DNA of 64,000 nt from Chitinophagaceae bacterium (GCA_016713085.1 JADJPV010000001.1:558001-622000), one strand, 5' to 3'; shown: positions 45,823 through 55,070, counted from the first letter of the stretch. The notes: generated from the sequence alone by a model not told the origin. Numbers and translations are program-made.

Positions 45823-47109
45823 ATGGAAACTTACGGAAAAATATTATTGATTGCCATGCCAGCCTTTCTTTTATTGGTATTACTGGAGAAATTCTACGGT
45901 GTACTGAAAGGAAAGGATACTGTGCGGAATATGGATATGATCTCAAGTCTCAGCAGCGGCATTACCAATGTTACTAAAGATGTACTGGGGCTCAGTATTG
46001 CTATTATCAGTTACAGCTGGCTGACTGAGCATATTGCCATCGTACATGTAAAGAATCAAATACTTACCTATGCCATTGCTTTTCTCGTTCTTGACTTTGC
46101 CGGCTATTGGGGTCACCGTTTAGATCATGAGTACAATTTTTTCTGGAACGCACATATCATTCATCACAGCAGTGAAGAATATAATCTTGCCTGTGCATTA
46201 AGGCAGAGTATCTCTGTAGTATTTAAAATTTTCACTATCTTTTTACTGCCTGCTGCTTTACTGGGAGTTCCACCGATTGTAATTGCTGTTGTTGCTCCAT
46301 TACATTTATTTGCTCAGTTCTGGTATCATACACAGCATATCGGCAAGATGGGATTTTTGGAAAAGATCATTGTAACTCCATCCCATCACCGGGTGCATCA
46401 TGCCATCAACCCTGAATACATTGATAAAAATTATTCGCAGATTTTTATTTTCTGGGATAAACTGTTTGGCACTTTCCAGGAAGAGTTAAAAGATGTTCCT
46501 CCCGTGTATGGCATTACACGGCCTGTGCAAACATGGAACCCTATTAAAATTAATTTCATGCATCTGTGGCTACTTATCAAAGATGCATGGCTTACCAATA
46601 ACTGGAAAGATAAATTCCGAATCTGGTTTAAGCCAACTGGCTGGCGACCTGCAGATGTTGCAGAAAAATATCCATTGCATAAAATCAGCGACCCCTATCA
46701 TTTTCAGAAATATGATACCAAGGCATCTCCTGCACTGCATGCGTGGAGCTGGGTGCAAATCACCATCACTTTATTATTTATCAGTTACCTGTTTGGAAAT
46801 ATTGCCGGTATCAACGCACTGAACAGTTACTACATTTATATCTATGGGCTCTTTGTTTTTTTAAGCGTATATGCGTACACCGAACTGATGGATCGTCATA
46901 AATACGCCGCCGTTTGGGAAACCATAAAAAACATTTTCGGGCTGGCTATTATTTTTCAAACCGGCGATTGGTTTGGGGCTTCTCAATACATTGGTTTTCT
47001 CAATTATATATTGGGATTTTATTTTCTCCTTTCTATTATAGTAACCGTTTGGTTTGTTCTGAAGCATGCAAAAGAAGATGGGCTCAGCCCAACTTTAGCA
47101 AAGTTGTAA
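45823..47109 (+). CDS. Sterol desaturase/fatty acid hydroxylase superfamily membrane protein
   Basis: About 428 residues, multi-pass membrane protein with the three His clusters of di-iron hydroxylases: HRLDHEYNFFWNAHIIHHSSEEYN, HTQHIG and SHHRVHHAINPEYIDKNYSQIF. Hydrophobic segments surround these and fill the C-terminal 150 residues (for example YYIYIYGLFVFLSVYAY). Acts in the membrane on a lipid substrate that cannot be named. The ATG at 45823 is preferred over an upstream TTG. A TAAATTTG -7 box lies 14 nt upstream (45800-45807). It is divergent from the sortilin-like gene. Confidence 0.87.
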   Translation: METYGKILLIAMPAFLLLVLLEKFYGVLKGKDTVRNMDMISSLSSGITNVTKDVLGLSIAIISYSWLTEHIAIVHVKNQILTYAIAFLVLDFAGYWGHRLDHEYNFFWNAHIIHHSSEEYNLACALRQSISVVFKIFTIFLLPAALLGVPPIVIAVVAPLHLFAQFWYHTQHIGKMGFLEKIIVTPSHHRVHHAINPEYIDKNYSQIFIFWDKLFGTFQEELKDVPPVYGITRPVQTWNPIKINFMHLWLLIKDAWLTNNWKDKFRIWFKPTGWRPADVAEKYPLHKISDPYHFQKYDTKASPALHAWSWVQITITLLFISYLFGNIAGINALNSYYIYIYGLFVFLSVYAYTELMDRHKYAAVWETIKNIFGLAIIFQTGDWFGASQYIGFLNYILGFYFLLSIIVTVWFVLKHAKEDGLSPTLAKL

Positions 47110-47212
47110 CTGCCCCATTCAATTCTATCTGCCGGATGAAACTTTGCCAAAGTTTACAGGAGATGTTTATTTGATTATTTTAATACCGGCAGTAGCCTTT
47201 CATAGCATCTAC

Positions 47213-47228
47213 TGTTGCGTCGCAATCC
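47213..47228. repeat. TGTTGCGTCGCA repeat copy
   Basis: TGTTGCGTCGCAATCC, third copy of the block. It lies in the 250-nt gap between the desaturase and the sigma factor gene. Otherwise the gap shows only A/T-rich promoter-like sequence near 47335-47355. Confidence 0.5.
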
Positions 47229-47361
47229 GTTTATCGTTTGGTAATTCTGTGCATCTTTCCACCCATCCTTTATTTCCTCCTTTTATCGCTTACTGAAAAA
47301 AAGTTCAGTGCTTCATGCAACATTCTTTTAGAAATTTATACTTTATTATTAAACCGAATCA

Positions 47362-47925
47362 TTGAACCTGTCAACACTTGTTCCTTCTGCTGATGTGCTG
47401 GTGCAGCAATGCCTCAACGGAGAGCATACTGCCTACCGGTTGCTATACGACCGATACGCAAGAGCTATGTATAATACAGCGCTGCGGATGGTGAATTGCA
47501 AATCTGATGCGGAGGATATTTTACAGGAAGCATTTACCGATGCTTTTCAGCAGTTGAAAAGTTTTGAAGGCAAGTCAACTTTTGGCGCATGGCTGAAACA
47601 GATTGTGGTGTATAAGAGTATCACTCATTTGAAAAAACAAAAACTGCTCCTGTCCGATATTGAACCGGATGCAGATAAGCTGGCAAATGAAGAACCATTA
47701 CATGAAGATTTTGTGTGGTACACAGTTGATTTAATTAAACAGGCAGTGCAGACTTTGCCGGATGGCTACAGAACAGTGCTGACACTGCATTTATTTGAAG
47801 GCTATGATCAGGAAGAAGTGGCAGAGATTATGCAGGTGGCACATTCAACTGTAAGATCACAGTATATGCGGGCAAAACAAAAATTATTACAGGTCTTAAA
47901 AAAAGGAGAAGTATATGAGCAGTAA
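47362..47925 (+). CDS. ECF sigma-70 family RNA polymerase sigma factor
   Basis: 187 residues. Region 2 (LYDRYARAMYNTALRMVNCKSDAEDILQEAFTDAFQQL) and region 4 (LPDGYRTVLTLHLFEGYDQEEVAEIMQVAHSTVRSQYMRAKQKLL) are intact. The start is a TTG (NLSTLVPSADVLVQQCLNGEHTAY); a GTG a few codons downstream is possible. The next gene overlaps by 11 nt and encodes a one-TM protein that probably acts as its anti-sigma factor. This is one of three such sigma modules in the window. Confidence 0.93.
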   Translation: MNLSTLVPSADVLVQQCLNGEHTAYRLLYDRYARAMYNTALRMVNCKSDAEDILQEAFTDAFQQLKSFEGKSTFGAWLKQIVVYKSITHLKKQKLLLSDIEPDADKLANEEPLHEDFVWYTVDLIKQAVQTLPDGYRTVLTLHLFEGYDQEEVAEIMQVAHSTVRSQYMRAKQKLLQVLKKGEVYEQ

Positions 47926-48493
47926 CCTGGAAAAGTTTATCAACCGTCACAGAAGTGATTTTGATACAGAACATCCATCAGAAGATGTATGGAAAAAAAT
48001 TGAAGCCACCATCCCGGTAAAGAAAGAAGCAAACCGTTTTTCCATCAGGGATTTGTATAAATGGACAGCTGCTGCTGCAATTGTGTGCATTGTACTTACC
48101 TCAGTATACTTTTTATACATCCGTCAGCAACGAAAAGAAATTACCAGAACAGAACAACAGAATAACAGGCCTGATCATTTAAGCGGTATAGATCCGGAAT
48201 ATACTGCTGAAGTAAAACAGGCGTTCCTTGCCATACAGACAAGACAGGAAGAATTGAAAGATGCAACCACAGGCCGTCCTGAATTGTACAAACAATTTTC
48301 AGATGATCTGCGTGTGCTCGACAGTTCTTACCGTATGCTGCAAACACAGGCAGCACAATCGCCCAACAGGGATGTGATCATGAAAGCGATGATTCAGAAT
48401 CTGCAACTGCAGGCAGAGCTGCTTTACCGCCAGCTGATGATTACGAATGAAATTAAAAACAACAAAACTCAAAAGAATGAAAAAATCATTTAG
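47915..48493 (+). CDS. Putative anti-sigma factor, single-pass membrane protein
   Basis: 192 residues: a cytoplasmic N-terminal ~45 residues (FINRHRSDFDTEHPSEDVWKKIE), one transmembrane segment (WTAAAAIVCIVLTSVYFLYI) and an extracytoplasmic helical region (EYTAEVKQAFLAIQTRQEELKD). No zinc-binding HxxxCxxC is present. Overlap with the sigma gene and topology support the role; no family is recognised with certainty. Confidence 0.75.
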   Translation: MSSNLEKFINRHRSDFDTEHPSEDVWKKIEATIPVKKEANRFSIRDLYKWTAAAAIVCIVLTSVYFLYIRQQRKEITRTEQQNNRPDHLSGIDPEYTAEVKQAFLAIQTRQEELKDATTGRPELYKQFSDDLRVLDSSYRMLQTQAAQSPNRDVIMKAMIQNLQLQAELLYRQLMITNEIKNNKTQKNEKII

Positions 48494-49460
48494 CCTTATC
48501 TTATCTTTTATATGTCTCTTTGTTTCCCTGCAACTGTCTGCACAGAAAGAAAAAAAGAGATATGAACATTTTAAAGAGCGAAACATTTCAAAAACTTACG
48601 CAGCATCAGGCAACACACTCAATATTGATAACAGCTTTGGCAATGTTACCGTTACAACCTGGGATCGTAATGAAATTAAAGTAGATGTTCATATTGAAGC
48701 CAGCTCAACTGATAAAGAGCATGCGGATAAAGTTTTTGAAAACATTGATGTGGTTGAAAGCAAGGACGGCAGCCAGATCAAATTCAAAACGACCACCAGT
48801 AAAAACAACAAGGAGGGTTACAATTGCAAAAACTGCAACAGCACTATGCAGATTAATTACACGGTACAGATTCCTTCAGGCAATACTTTAAAGATTGACA
48901 ATTCATTCGGCTCGATTCAACTGCCCGACTATAGTGGAGCAGTTTCACTCAGCAGTAAGTTTGGTTCTTTAACAGCAGGCAACCTGCCTAAAACAGAAAA
49001 GTTATTGGTTGAATTCGGTAAAGCCAATCTGAAAAGTATCAGCAATGCAGACGCAATTTTTAAATTTTCAACCGTAACTATTGAAAATTTAAACGGAAAC
49101 AATAAAATTAAAATGGAATTCTGCAGCAGCAGCCGCATCAGTGTTGACAATGACCTTACATCACTCAGCCTGAATGAATCGTACAGCACAGTGAATATTA
49201 AACCTTCTTCTAACTTTTCAGCAACCTATCATATCCGAACAAGCTTTGGTTCCATAAAGGATAGAACAAATGCAGATATCAAACGTACTGATACGCCTGA
49301 CAAATACGGCCCTGATTCAAACAAAGAATACGAAGGCAAATCAGGTTCAGGTTCATCTAAAGTGGAAATTAAATCAAGCTTCGGCCGGATTATTATTGGC
49401 GAAGCAACAGAAGAAGAAATGAAAGAGAAAGACAAGAAAAGCAAAGGAACAAAAGTATAA
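48477..49460 (+). CDS. Exported DUF4097-like beta-repeat protein
   Basis: About 327 residues with signal peptide (MKKSFSLILSFICLFVSLQLSAQ; start 48477 fixed by it). The body repeats a short beta motif: TLNIDNSFGNVTVTTWDRNEIKV, TLKIDNSFGSIQLPDYSGAVSLSS, KFGSLTAGNLPKTEKLLVEFG, TSFGSIKDRTN and IKSSFGRIIIGEA. This is the pattern of DUF4097/adhesin-like right-handed beta structures. It follows the putative anti-sigma gene with a 17-nt overlap, so it may be a target or sensor of that sigma system. Likely periplasmic or surface. Function unknown. Confidence 0.78.
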   Translation: MKKSFSLILSFICLFVSLQLSAQKEKKRYEHFKERNISKTYAASGNTLNIDNSFGNVTVTTWDRNEIKVDVHIEASSTDKEHADKVFENIDVVESKDGSQIKFKTTTSKNNKEGYNCKNCNSTMQINYTVQIPSGNTLKIDNSFGSIQLPDYSGAVSLSSKFGSLTAGNLPKTEKLLVEFGKANLKSISNADAIFKFSTVTIENLNGNNKIKMEFCSSSRISVDNDLTSLSLNESYSTVNIKPSSNFSATYHIRTSFGSIKDRTNADIKRTDTPDKYGPDSNKEYEGKSGSGSSKVEIKSSFGRIIIGEATEEEMKEKDKKSKGTKV

Positions 49461-49550
49461 CGCCTTTTTCTCATGTTGATTAGAATCCCTTTTGATTCTT
49501 CAAAGGGGATATTTATAAACCAAATGAACTAAAATTATACCTTATCATCG

Positions 49551-49587
49551 TTCCCCTTTTGTTTTGCAGAAGGGGAATTTTTATTTT
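49551..49587. terminator. Bidirectional intrinsic terminator
   Basis: TTCCCCTT and AAGGGGAA arms followed by TTTTTATTTT on plus. It lies between the convergent DUF4097 and aldehyde dehydrogenase genes. Confidence 0.8.
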
Positions 49588-49588
49588 G

Positions 49589-51069
49589 TCAAAGTTTATT
49601 CTTACTCAATTCACTGTTCACTGTTCTCCAGATCCCCAGTGGGTTTTCATTTTTTAATTCTGCAGGCAGCAATGCATTGCTCCAGTTCTGAAAAGCAATG
49701 GGTCTTGCAAAACGTTTTATACCATCAGCACCAACGCTTGTAAATCTTGCATCAGTAGATGCCGGGAACGGACCACCGTGATGCATACTCAAACAAACTT
49801 CCACTCCCGTAGGAACACTGTTGATGATGATCCGTCCACAGATATTTTTTACTGATTCAACCAATACATCATTTTGTATAATGTCATGATCGGTTGCCAT
49901 TAATGTTGCAGTGAGCTGACCTTCTAAATGTCTTGCCACCAGTATCATTTCTTTCATATCCCTGCAACGGATCACTAATGAATAAGGGCCAAATACTTCC
50001 TGGTGCAAAACAGGGTTCTTTAAAAAGGTTTCGCCGCTTGCTGTAGCAACAGTTGGCAAGCCTTCATTTTCCTTTACTTCAGTTTCACTTTCGGCAACCA
50101 GATGCACATCATCCTGCAGCAAAGCTTTCCCTTTATTTTCTTTGTATGCTTTTACAATACCGGCATGCAACATTGCACCTGGTTGAATTTTCTGAATGGC
50201 CTTTCCAAGATCATGTGTGAACGTATTTAAATCTTCTCCTTCAATGCCAATGATCAAACCCGGGTTGGTGCAAAACTGTCCAACACCTAATGTAATAGAG
50301 CCTGCATACATTTTTGCAATATCAGTTGCAGCTGCATTTAACTTTTCCGGCAATAAAAAAACAGGATTCACACTTCCCATCTCTGCAAAAACAGGAATCG
50401 GTTCTTTGCGCTGATTGGCCCAATCGAACAATTGTTTTCCACCTCCATAAGAACCGGTAAAGCCAACTGCTTTTGTATAGCGATGCATGATTAATTCTTT
50501 CCCCACTTCAAAACCCTGTCCATACACATGACCAAAAATTCCTTTGGGTAAATTTTGATACGCTGCTGCTTTATAAATCGCATCAGCTACAATATGTGAA
50601 GTTTGTACATGTGCGGGATGAGCTTTTACAATCACCGGGCAACCGGCAGCAAATGCACAGGCCGTATCGCCACCTGCCGTTGAATAGGCAAAGGAAAATT
50701 GCTTGCACCAAAAACTACAACCGGGCCAAGAGGCACCAGCATTTTCCTGATATCAGGTTTTGGCGGATTTTTATCCGGAATCGCTGTATCAATTCTTGCT
50801 TCCAGCCATTCACCTTTTTCGCAAGCAGCTGCGTATTGATTGAGTTGAAAAATTGTTCTGCCTCTTTCATTTTTTAATCTTGCTTCGGGCAGATTGGTTT
50901 CTTTCATCGCCACCTGGATCAATGTATCACCACAATTTTCCAGTTCAATGGCAATGGCCCGCAAAAAATTAGCCCTTGCTTTTAATGGAAGTTTCCGGTA
51001 CACATGAAAAGCTTCCCATGCATCATGCATGGTTTCGTTGATTTCACTTATTGAGGTATCTGTAAACAT
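49589..51069 (-). CDS. Alpha-ketoglutarate semialdehyde (2,5-dioxovalerate) dehydrogenase (one-base frameshift)
   Basis: An NAD(P)-dependent aldehyde dehydrogenase of the long (~493-residue) KGSADH type. Landmarks are MLVPLGPVVVFGASNFP, then after the break AYSTAGGDTACAFAAGCPVIVKAHP, GFTGSYGGGKQLFDWA, the catalytic Glu in FAEMGSVNPVFLLP and catalytic Cys in VGQFCTNPG, and EVFGPYSLVIRC. The frame breaks in a T run near 50690; one extra T restores it. It would oxidise alpha-ketoglutarate semialdehyde, the product of the DapA-family deaminase encoded 210 nt upstream, to alpha-ketoglutarate. Confidence 0.88.
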
Positions 51070-51082
51070 TGTTTAATTTTTT

Positions 51083-51273
51083 CAGGGCTAAAGCCCATTG
51101 TATTTAGTTTGTTTAACCCCGGCTTAAAAGCCGGGGTTATTAAGAATTATATTAACAGGCTTTAGCGCTGTTAAACCGTAACTACTATAAAAGAGCTTTG
51201 ATTCTGATCTGCTAATTCCGGCTTTAAAGCCGTGGTTAATGAGACTGATTTTTACCGGGCTTTAGCCCTGACC
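51083..51273. repeat. Cluster of five GGCTTTAAAGCC-type palindromes
   Basis: Copies lie at 51083-51100 (CAGGGCTAAAGCCC), 51115-51139 (AACCCCGGCTTAAAAGCCGG), 51153-51173 (AACAGGCTTTAGCGCTGTT), 51215-51243 (CCGGCTTTAAAGCCGTGG) and 51253-51273 (CCGGGCTTTAGCCCTG). They fill the gap between the deaminase and aldehyde dehydrogenase genes. Spacing is irregular and arms vary, as in REP-type clusters. Confidence 0.75.
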
Positions 51274-51280
51274 ATTTATC

Positions 51281-52177
51281 TTATAACGACGGTCTTGTTG
51301 CAATGCCATCATTGATCACTTTCAAAATGCGTTCTCTTTCTTCTCCCACCAGAGTTAAACGTGGAGCCCTTACACTTTCACTGCCAATACCAACCTGAGC
51401 TTCTGCCAGTTTAATATATTGAACAAGTTTTGGATGAATATCGAGTTCCAGCAAAGGCATAAACCAGCGGTAGATTTTTGTTGCTTCAGCAATCTTCCCT
51501 GCTTTCACCAAATTAAATATCGTTGTGGTTTCTTTTGGGAATGCACAAACCAATCCTGCTACCCAGCCATCAGCACCTAAACACAATTCTTCCATTGCCA
51601 GTGTATCAACACCGCATAATATTTTATAACGGTCGCCAAAGCGGTTGATCAGTCTTGTTACATTGGTAACATCTCTTGTACTTTCTTTAATAGCGCCAAT
51701 GTTTTTACAAACAGTCAACTCATCAAACATATCAAGGGTTACTTCAATTTTATAATCAACGGGGTTATTGTAGATCATAATGGGCAGATCGGTTGAATCG
51801 GCCACTGTTTTAAAATAAGTCACCGTTTCATGGTCATCAGCTTTATAACGCATGGGTGGTAACATCATCAAGCCCTGTGCTCCCCATACTTTGGCATAAG
51901 CTGCCTGCCTTAATGCTTCATTGGTTGATCCTTCTGCAATATTGATGATCACCGGAATTCTGCCGGCAATTTTCTCAATTGCAAATTTTACCAGTGTTTC
52001 TTTTTCATCAACGGTTAAAACACTTGCTTCGCCCAAAGTGCCGCCAAGTACAACACCATGTATACCGGCTTCTAACTGTGCGTTCAGATTTTTTTCAAAC
52101 AAAGGCAGATCCAGTTCATCATTGCCGGTAAATTTCGTGGTGAGTGCAGGGAAAACTCCTTTCCATTCAAATGACAT
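51281..52177 (-). CDS. DapA-family lyase/deaminase, probably pyrroline-4-hydroxy-2-carboxylate deaminase
   Basis: 298 residues from the ATG at 52177 (MSFEWKGVFPALTTKF). Class I aldolase-type barrel with GVVLGGTLGEASVLTVDEK (phosphate/carboxylate loop), PIMIYNNPVDY (Tyr136) and the Schiff-base lysine in IGAIKESTRDV (Lys164). Relatives include dihydrodipicolinate synthase, N-acetylneuraminate lyase, L-2-keto-3-deoxyarabonate dehydratase and the hydroxyproline-pathway deaminase. The last two both yield alpha-ketoglutarate semialdehyde, the substrate of the next gene. With the epimerase and D-amino acid dehydrogenase nearby, the hydroxyproline role is preferred. Confidence 0.82.
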   Translation of the reverse strand: MSFEWKGVFPALTTKFTGNDELDLPLFEKNLNAQLEAGIHGVVLGGTLGEASVLTVDEKETLVKFAIEKIAGRIPVIINIAEGSTNEALRQAAYAKVWGAQGLMMLPPMRYKADDHETVTYFKTVADSTDLPIMIYNNPVDYKIEVTLDMFDELTVCKNIGAIKESTRDVTNVTRLINRFGDRYKILCGVDTLAMEELCLGADGWVAGLVCAFPKETTTIFNLVKAGKIAEATKIYRWFMPLLELDIHPKLVQYIKLAEAQVGIGSESVRAPRLTLVGEERERILKVINDGIATRPSL

Positions 52178-52286
52178 ATAAAAAATTTTGCCTAAGGTAA
52201 GAAACATTCGTGCCCGACTGAATGCAAGTTTTTGCTTTCATTAACGACTAAGTTCTTACCTTAACCCGGTTCATATCTGCCAAGGC

Positions 52287-52841
52287 ATGCAATTGTTTAC
52301 TGCAAGTGAAAAAGCATTCAGGGATTTTATAAAAGAACACCAGCCAAGGGTGTACAATACGGCATTGAACATACTCCAGAATGCGGAGGATGCGGAAGAA
52401 ATTACCCAGGATGTTTTTGTGGAAGCTTTTAATAAAGCACATACCTTCAAAGGGGAATCGCAGGTGAGTACCTGGCTTTACCGCATCACAACCAATAAAT
52501 GCATTGATCATTTAAGAAGTAAGAAACGGAAAAAACGTTTTGCCTTTCTTACCCAGTTGTTTCATGAGAGCGGGGAACCCATCAGCGATGCCAGCGACTT
52601 TGTGCACCCGGGGGTAGTGGCCGAAAACAGGGAAAAAGCAGCCATTTTATACAAGGCAATTGACCAGCTGCCCGAAACCCAGAAAGTGGCTTTTTTGCTG
52701 AGTGAAACCGACGGGTTGAGTTATGCTGAAATCAGTGAAATCGTTGGTACGTCTGTATCCTCTATTGAATCCCTGCTGTTCAGGGCAAGAAAAAACCTGA
52801 GAAAAATACTGGCAGATGTTTATAAAAATAACGATGGATAG
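52287..52841 (+). CDS. ECF sigma-70 family RNA polymerase sigma factor
   Basis: 184 residues. Region 2 has REHQ-like KEHQPRVYNTALNILQNAEDAEEITQDVFVEAFNKAHTF and TWLYRITTNKCIDHLRSKKRKKR. Region 4 has LPETQKVAFLLSETDGLSYAEISEIVGTSVSSIESLLFRARKNLRK. Followed after 36 nt by a small one-TM protein and then a Spy/CpxP-like protein, in the manner of envelope-stress modules. Confidence 0.93.
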   Translation: MQLFTASEKAFRDFIKEHQPRVYNTALNILQNAEDAEEITQDVFVEAFNKAHTFKGESQVSTWLYRITTNKCIDHLRSKKRKKRFAFLTQLFHESGEPISDASDFVHPGVVAENREKAAILYKAIDQLPETQKVAFLLSETDGLSYAEISEIVGTSVSSIESLLFRARKNLRKILADVYKNNDG

Positions 52842-52877
52842 CAAGTTTTTTATTGAATCACCGTCAAACAAACTGAA

Positions 52878-53189
52878 ATGAACACTAAACAGGACAAATG
52901 GATTGATGAAATAATGGGCAGTTTGCAGCAAATGCAGCCAGCCGAAGGAAATCCGCACCTGCATACCCGTGTTATGGCCAAGCTCAGCCAACCCATTGCC
53001 CGCCAGCCTTTACAGTTAAAATGGGTGTACTCTTTTTCAGCAGTTTTTGCAATTATGCTGATGCTGAATGTGCTTGGCTGGAACGGTTCAACCGACAGCA
53101 ACATTGAGGGCGTCACAACACAGCCGGTAGATATAGAAACTGTTATTACTGAATACGGACTGGAAGCTAATTATACCTCTTTACCCTGA
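52878..53189 (+). CDS. Small membrane protein, putative anti-sigma factor
   Basis: 103 residues: a cytoplasmic N-terminal part (MNTKQDKWIDEIMGSLQQMQ), one transmembrane segment (WVYSFSAVFAIMLMLNVLGW) and a ~35-residue acidic outer tail. Its position between the ECF sigma gene and the Spy-like gene suggests an anti-sigma role. No conserved motif confirms it. Confidence 0.7.
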   Translation: MNTKQDKWIDEIMGSLQQMQPAEGNPHLHTRVMAKLSQPIARQPLQLKWVYSFSAVFAIMLMLNVLGWNGSTDSNIEGVTTQPVDIETVITEYGLEANYTSLP

Positions 53190-53199
53190 TCTCTAAGCC

Positions 53200-53694
53200 A
53201 TGAATAAAGTAAAATTTTTAAGTGCTGCAGTTGTTCTGTTACTGATTCTCAATGCTGTAATGCTTTTTTTTATGTTTGGAAAACGCCCAGTAAAACGCCC
53301 AGGCAATGGACGTGAAGGAGCCAGACCTTACACAGAATTCATCAGCAAACAGCTGAATTTTGATACGATTCAAAAAGCACAGCTGATTAAACTGAGAGAT
53401 GAACATAAAACAGACCTGGATCAGTTAAGAAAGGAAGACAATATATTACACGATACCCTGTTCGCCTACATTAAAAGAGGTGACCTCGATTCTTCAAAAA
53501 TTGATTCTGTTACGAACCTGATTGCAGCCAACAAAAAACAATTTGAAACCACTTTTCTGAAACATTTCGCAGAAATACGCTCACTATGTAAGCCCGAGCA
53601 GTTAGAATTATTCAACAAAACAGTTGATCAGATGAGGAAAAGAAGAATGCCTTCTTTTGGAGGAAACAGTGACGGTAAGCAAAAAGGGAAATAA
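53200..53694 (+). CDS. Spy/CpxP-like (heavy-metal-sensor type) envelope protein
   Basis: 164 residues with an N-terminal membrane anchor (FLSAAVVLLLILNAVMLFFMF). A helical, charged region follows: YTEFISKQLNFDTIQKAQLIKLRDEHKTDLDQL, LFAYIKRGDLDSSKIDSVTNLIA, FLKHFAEIRSLCKPEQLELFNK. This is the helical-hairpin pattern of Spy/CpxP/CnrX relatives, which bind unfolded proteins or metals in the periplasm. It ends in a basic tail. Last gene of the sigma module, followed by a strong terminator. Confidence 0.8.
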   Translation: MNKVKFLSAAVVLLLILNAVMLFFMFGKRPVKRPGNGREGARPYTEFISKQLNFDTIQKAQLIKLRDEHKTDLDQLRKEDNILHDTLFAYIKRGDLDSSKIDSVTNLIAANKKQFETTFLKHFAEIRSLCKPEQLELFNKTVDQMRKRRMPSFGGNSDGKQKGK

Positions 53695-53707
53695 AATGTA
53701 ACCTCAT

Positions 53708-53743
53708 AAAGAAAACCCAGACGATACTGTCTGGGTTTTCTTT
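53708..53743. terminator. Bidirectional intrinsic terminator
   Basis: AAAACCCAGAC and GTCTGGGTTTT form a perfect 11-bp stem with loop GATACT and T/A tracts on both sides. It separates the sigma module from the convergent rimO. Confidence 0.9.
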
Positions 53744-53761
53744 TTATTATAACTGTATAAT

Positions 53762-55070
53762 TTATTCTATCACTTCACCTTCCAGGTCGTAATCAAATGC
53801 TTTTTTGATTTTTACATTCACGAATTCACCAATCTTTAATTTCTTATCAGATTGAATGATTACTTCATTATCCACTTCCACACTATCAAATTCAGTACGT
53901 CCCAAATAACGACCGGCTTCTTTTTTATCAATGATTGTCTTGAATGTTTGCCCAACTTTTTCCTGGTTCAGCTCTAAAGAAATTTCCTGCTGCACTGCCA
54001 TGATTTCCTGTGCCCTTCTTTCTTTCTCTTCAGCAGGAACATCATCCACTAAATTATAACCGCTGGTTCCTTCTTCATGACTGTATGTAAATATGCCAAC
54101 ACGATCAAAGCGTTGTTTTTGAATAAACTCTTTTGTTTCTTCAATATCATCTAATGTTTCGCCGGGGAAACCTGCAATCAATGTTGTACGCAAACAAAGC
54201 CCCGGAACTTTTTCACGAACAGCAGCAATCACTTCTTCTGTTTCGGTTCGGGTGATCTGCCTTTTCATTGCCTTCAGCATATTGTCACTTGCATGCTGCA
54301 ATGGCATATCTAAATAGTTACAGATATTATCACGTTCACGCATTACATCTAATACTTCCAATGGAAATTTATGCGGATAAGCATAATGCAAACGAATCCA
54401 CTCCAACCCTTTTACATCAGCTAAGCGATTCATCAAATCACCCAGCATTCTTTTTGTAGAGATCCAAACCGTAGTAAGTTAATTCCTGTGCAATCAGCAT
54501 CACTTCTTTCACACCCTTCTTCACTAATCCTTCTGCTTCCTTCACTAAGTCGTCCATGCTTTTACTTACATGCTGACCACGCATTAGCGGAATAGCACAA
54601 AACGCACAGGTACGGTTACAGCCTTCACTGATTTTTAAATAAGCATAGTGCGATGGTGTTGCCAGTAAACGTTCACCAACTAATTCACTTTTATAATCAG
54701 CCTCAAACTGTTTTAAAATATTTGGCAATTCCATGGTACCGTAAAATGCATCCACTTCAGGAATTTCCAGTTCCAGGTTATTTTTATACCGTTCGCTCAA
54801 ACATCCTGTTACAATCACCTTATCTAATTTACCACGGCGTTTCAATTCAACCTGGTCAAGAATGGTATTGATACTTTCTTCCTTTGCCTTATCAATAAAA
54901 CCACAGGTATTGATCACAACAATATTGTGATCTTTCTTTTGACTTTCATGCACCACATCAATTTCATTGGCCAGTAACTGACCGCTCAGCACTTCACTGT
55001 CAACCATGTTTTTACTGCATCCCAGTGTAATGATATTAACCTTATTTTTCTTTAATGTCTTACTCTTCAT
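53762..55070 (-). CDS. rimO: Ribosomal protein uS12 methylthiotransferase RimO (frameshift)
   Basis: A radical-SAM enzyme adding a methylthio group to an aspartate of ribosomal protein S12. The N-terminal MTTase domain has VNIITLGCSKNMVDSEVLSGQL and VINTCGFIDKAKEESIN. The radical-SAM cluster motif is SEGCNRTCAFCAIPLMRG. The second half has WIRLHYAYPHKFP, YLDMPLQHASDNMLKAM, RTTLIAGFPGETLDD and a C-terminal TRAM domain. The frame breaks near 54455 after LDLYKK (one extra or two missing bases). The start at 55070 (MKSKTLKKN) is preferred over a 13-codon upstream extension. ~435 residues, normal. Confidence 0.95.

Noticed and set aside
51083..51273. CRISPR array
   Set aside because: The repeats are imperfect palindromes of unequal length with irregular spacing and no uniform spacers, and no cas genes are present.
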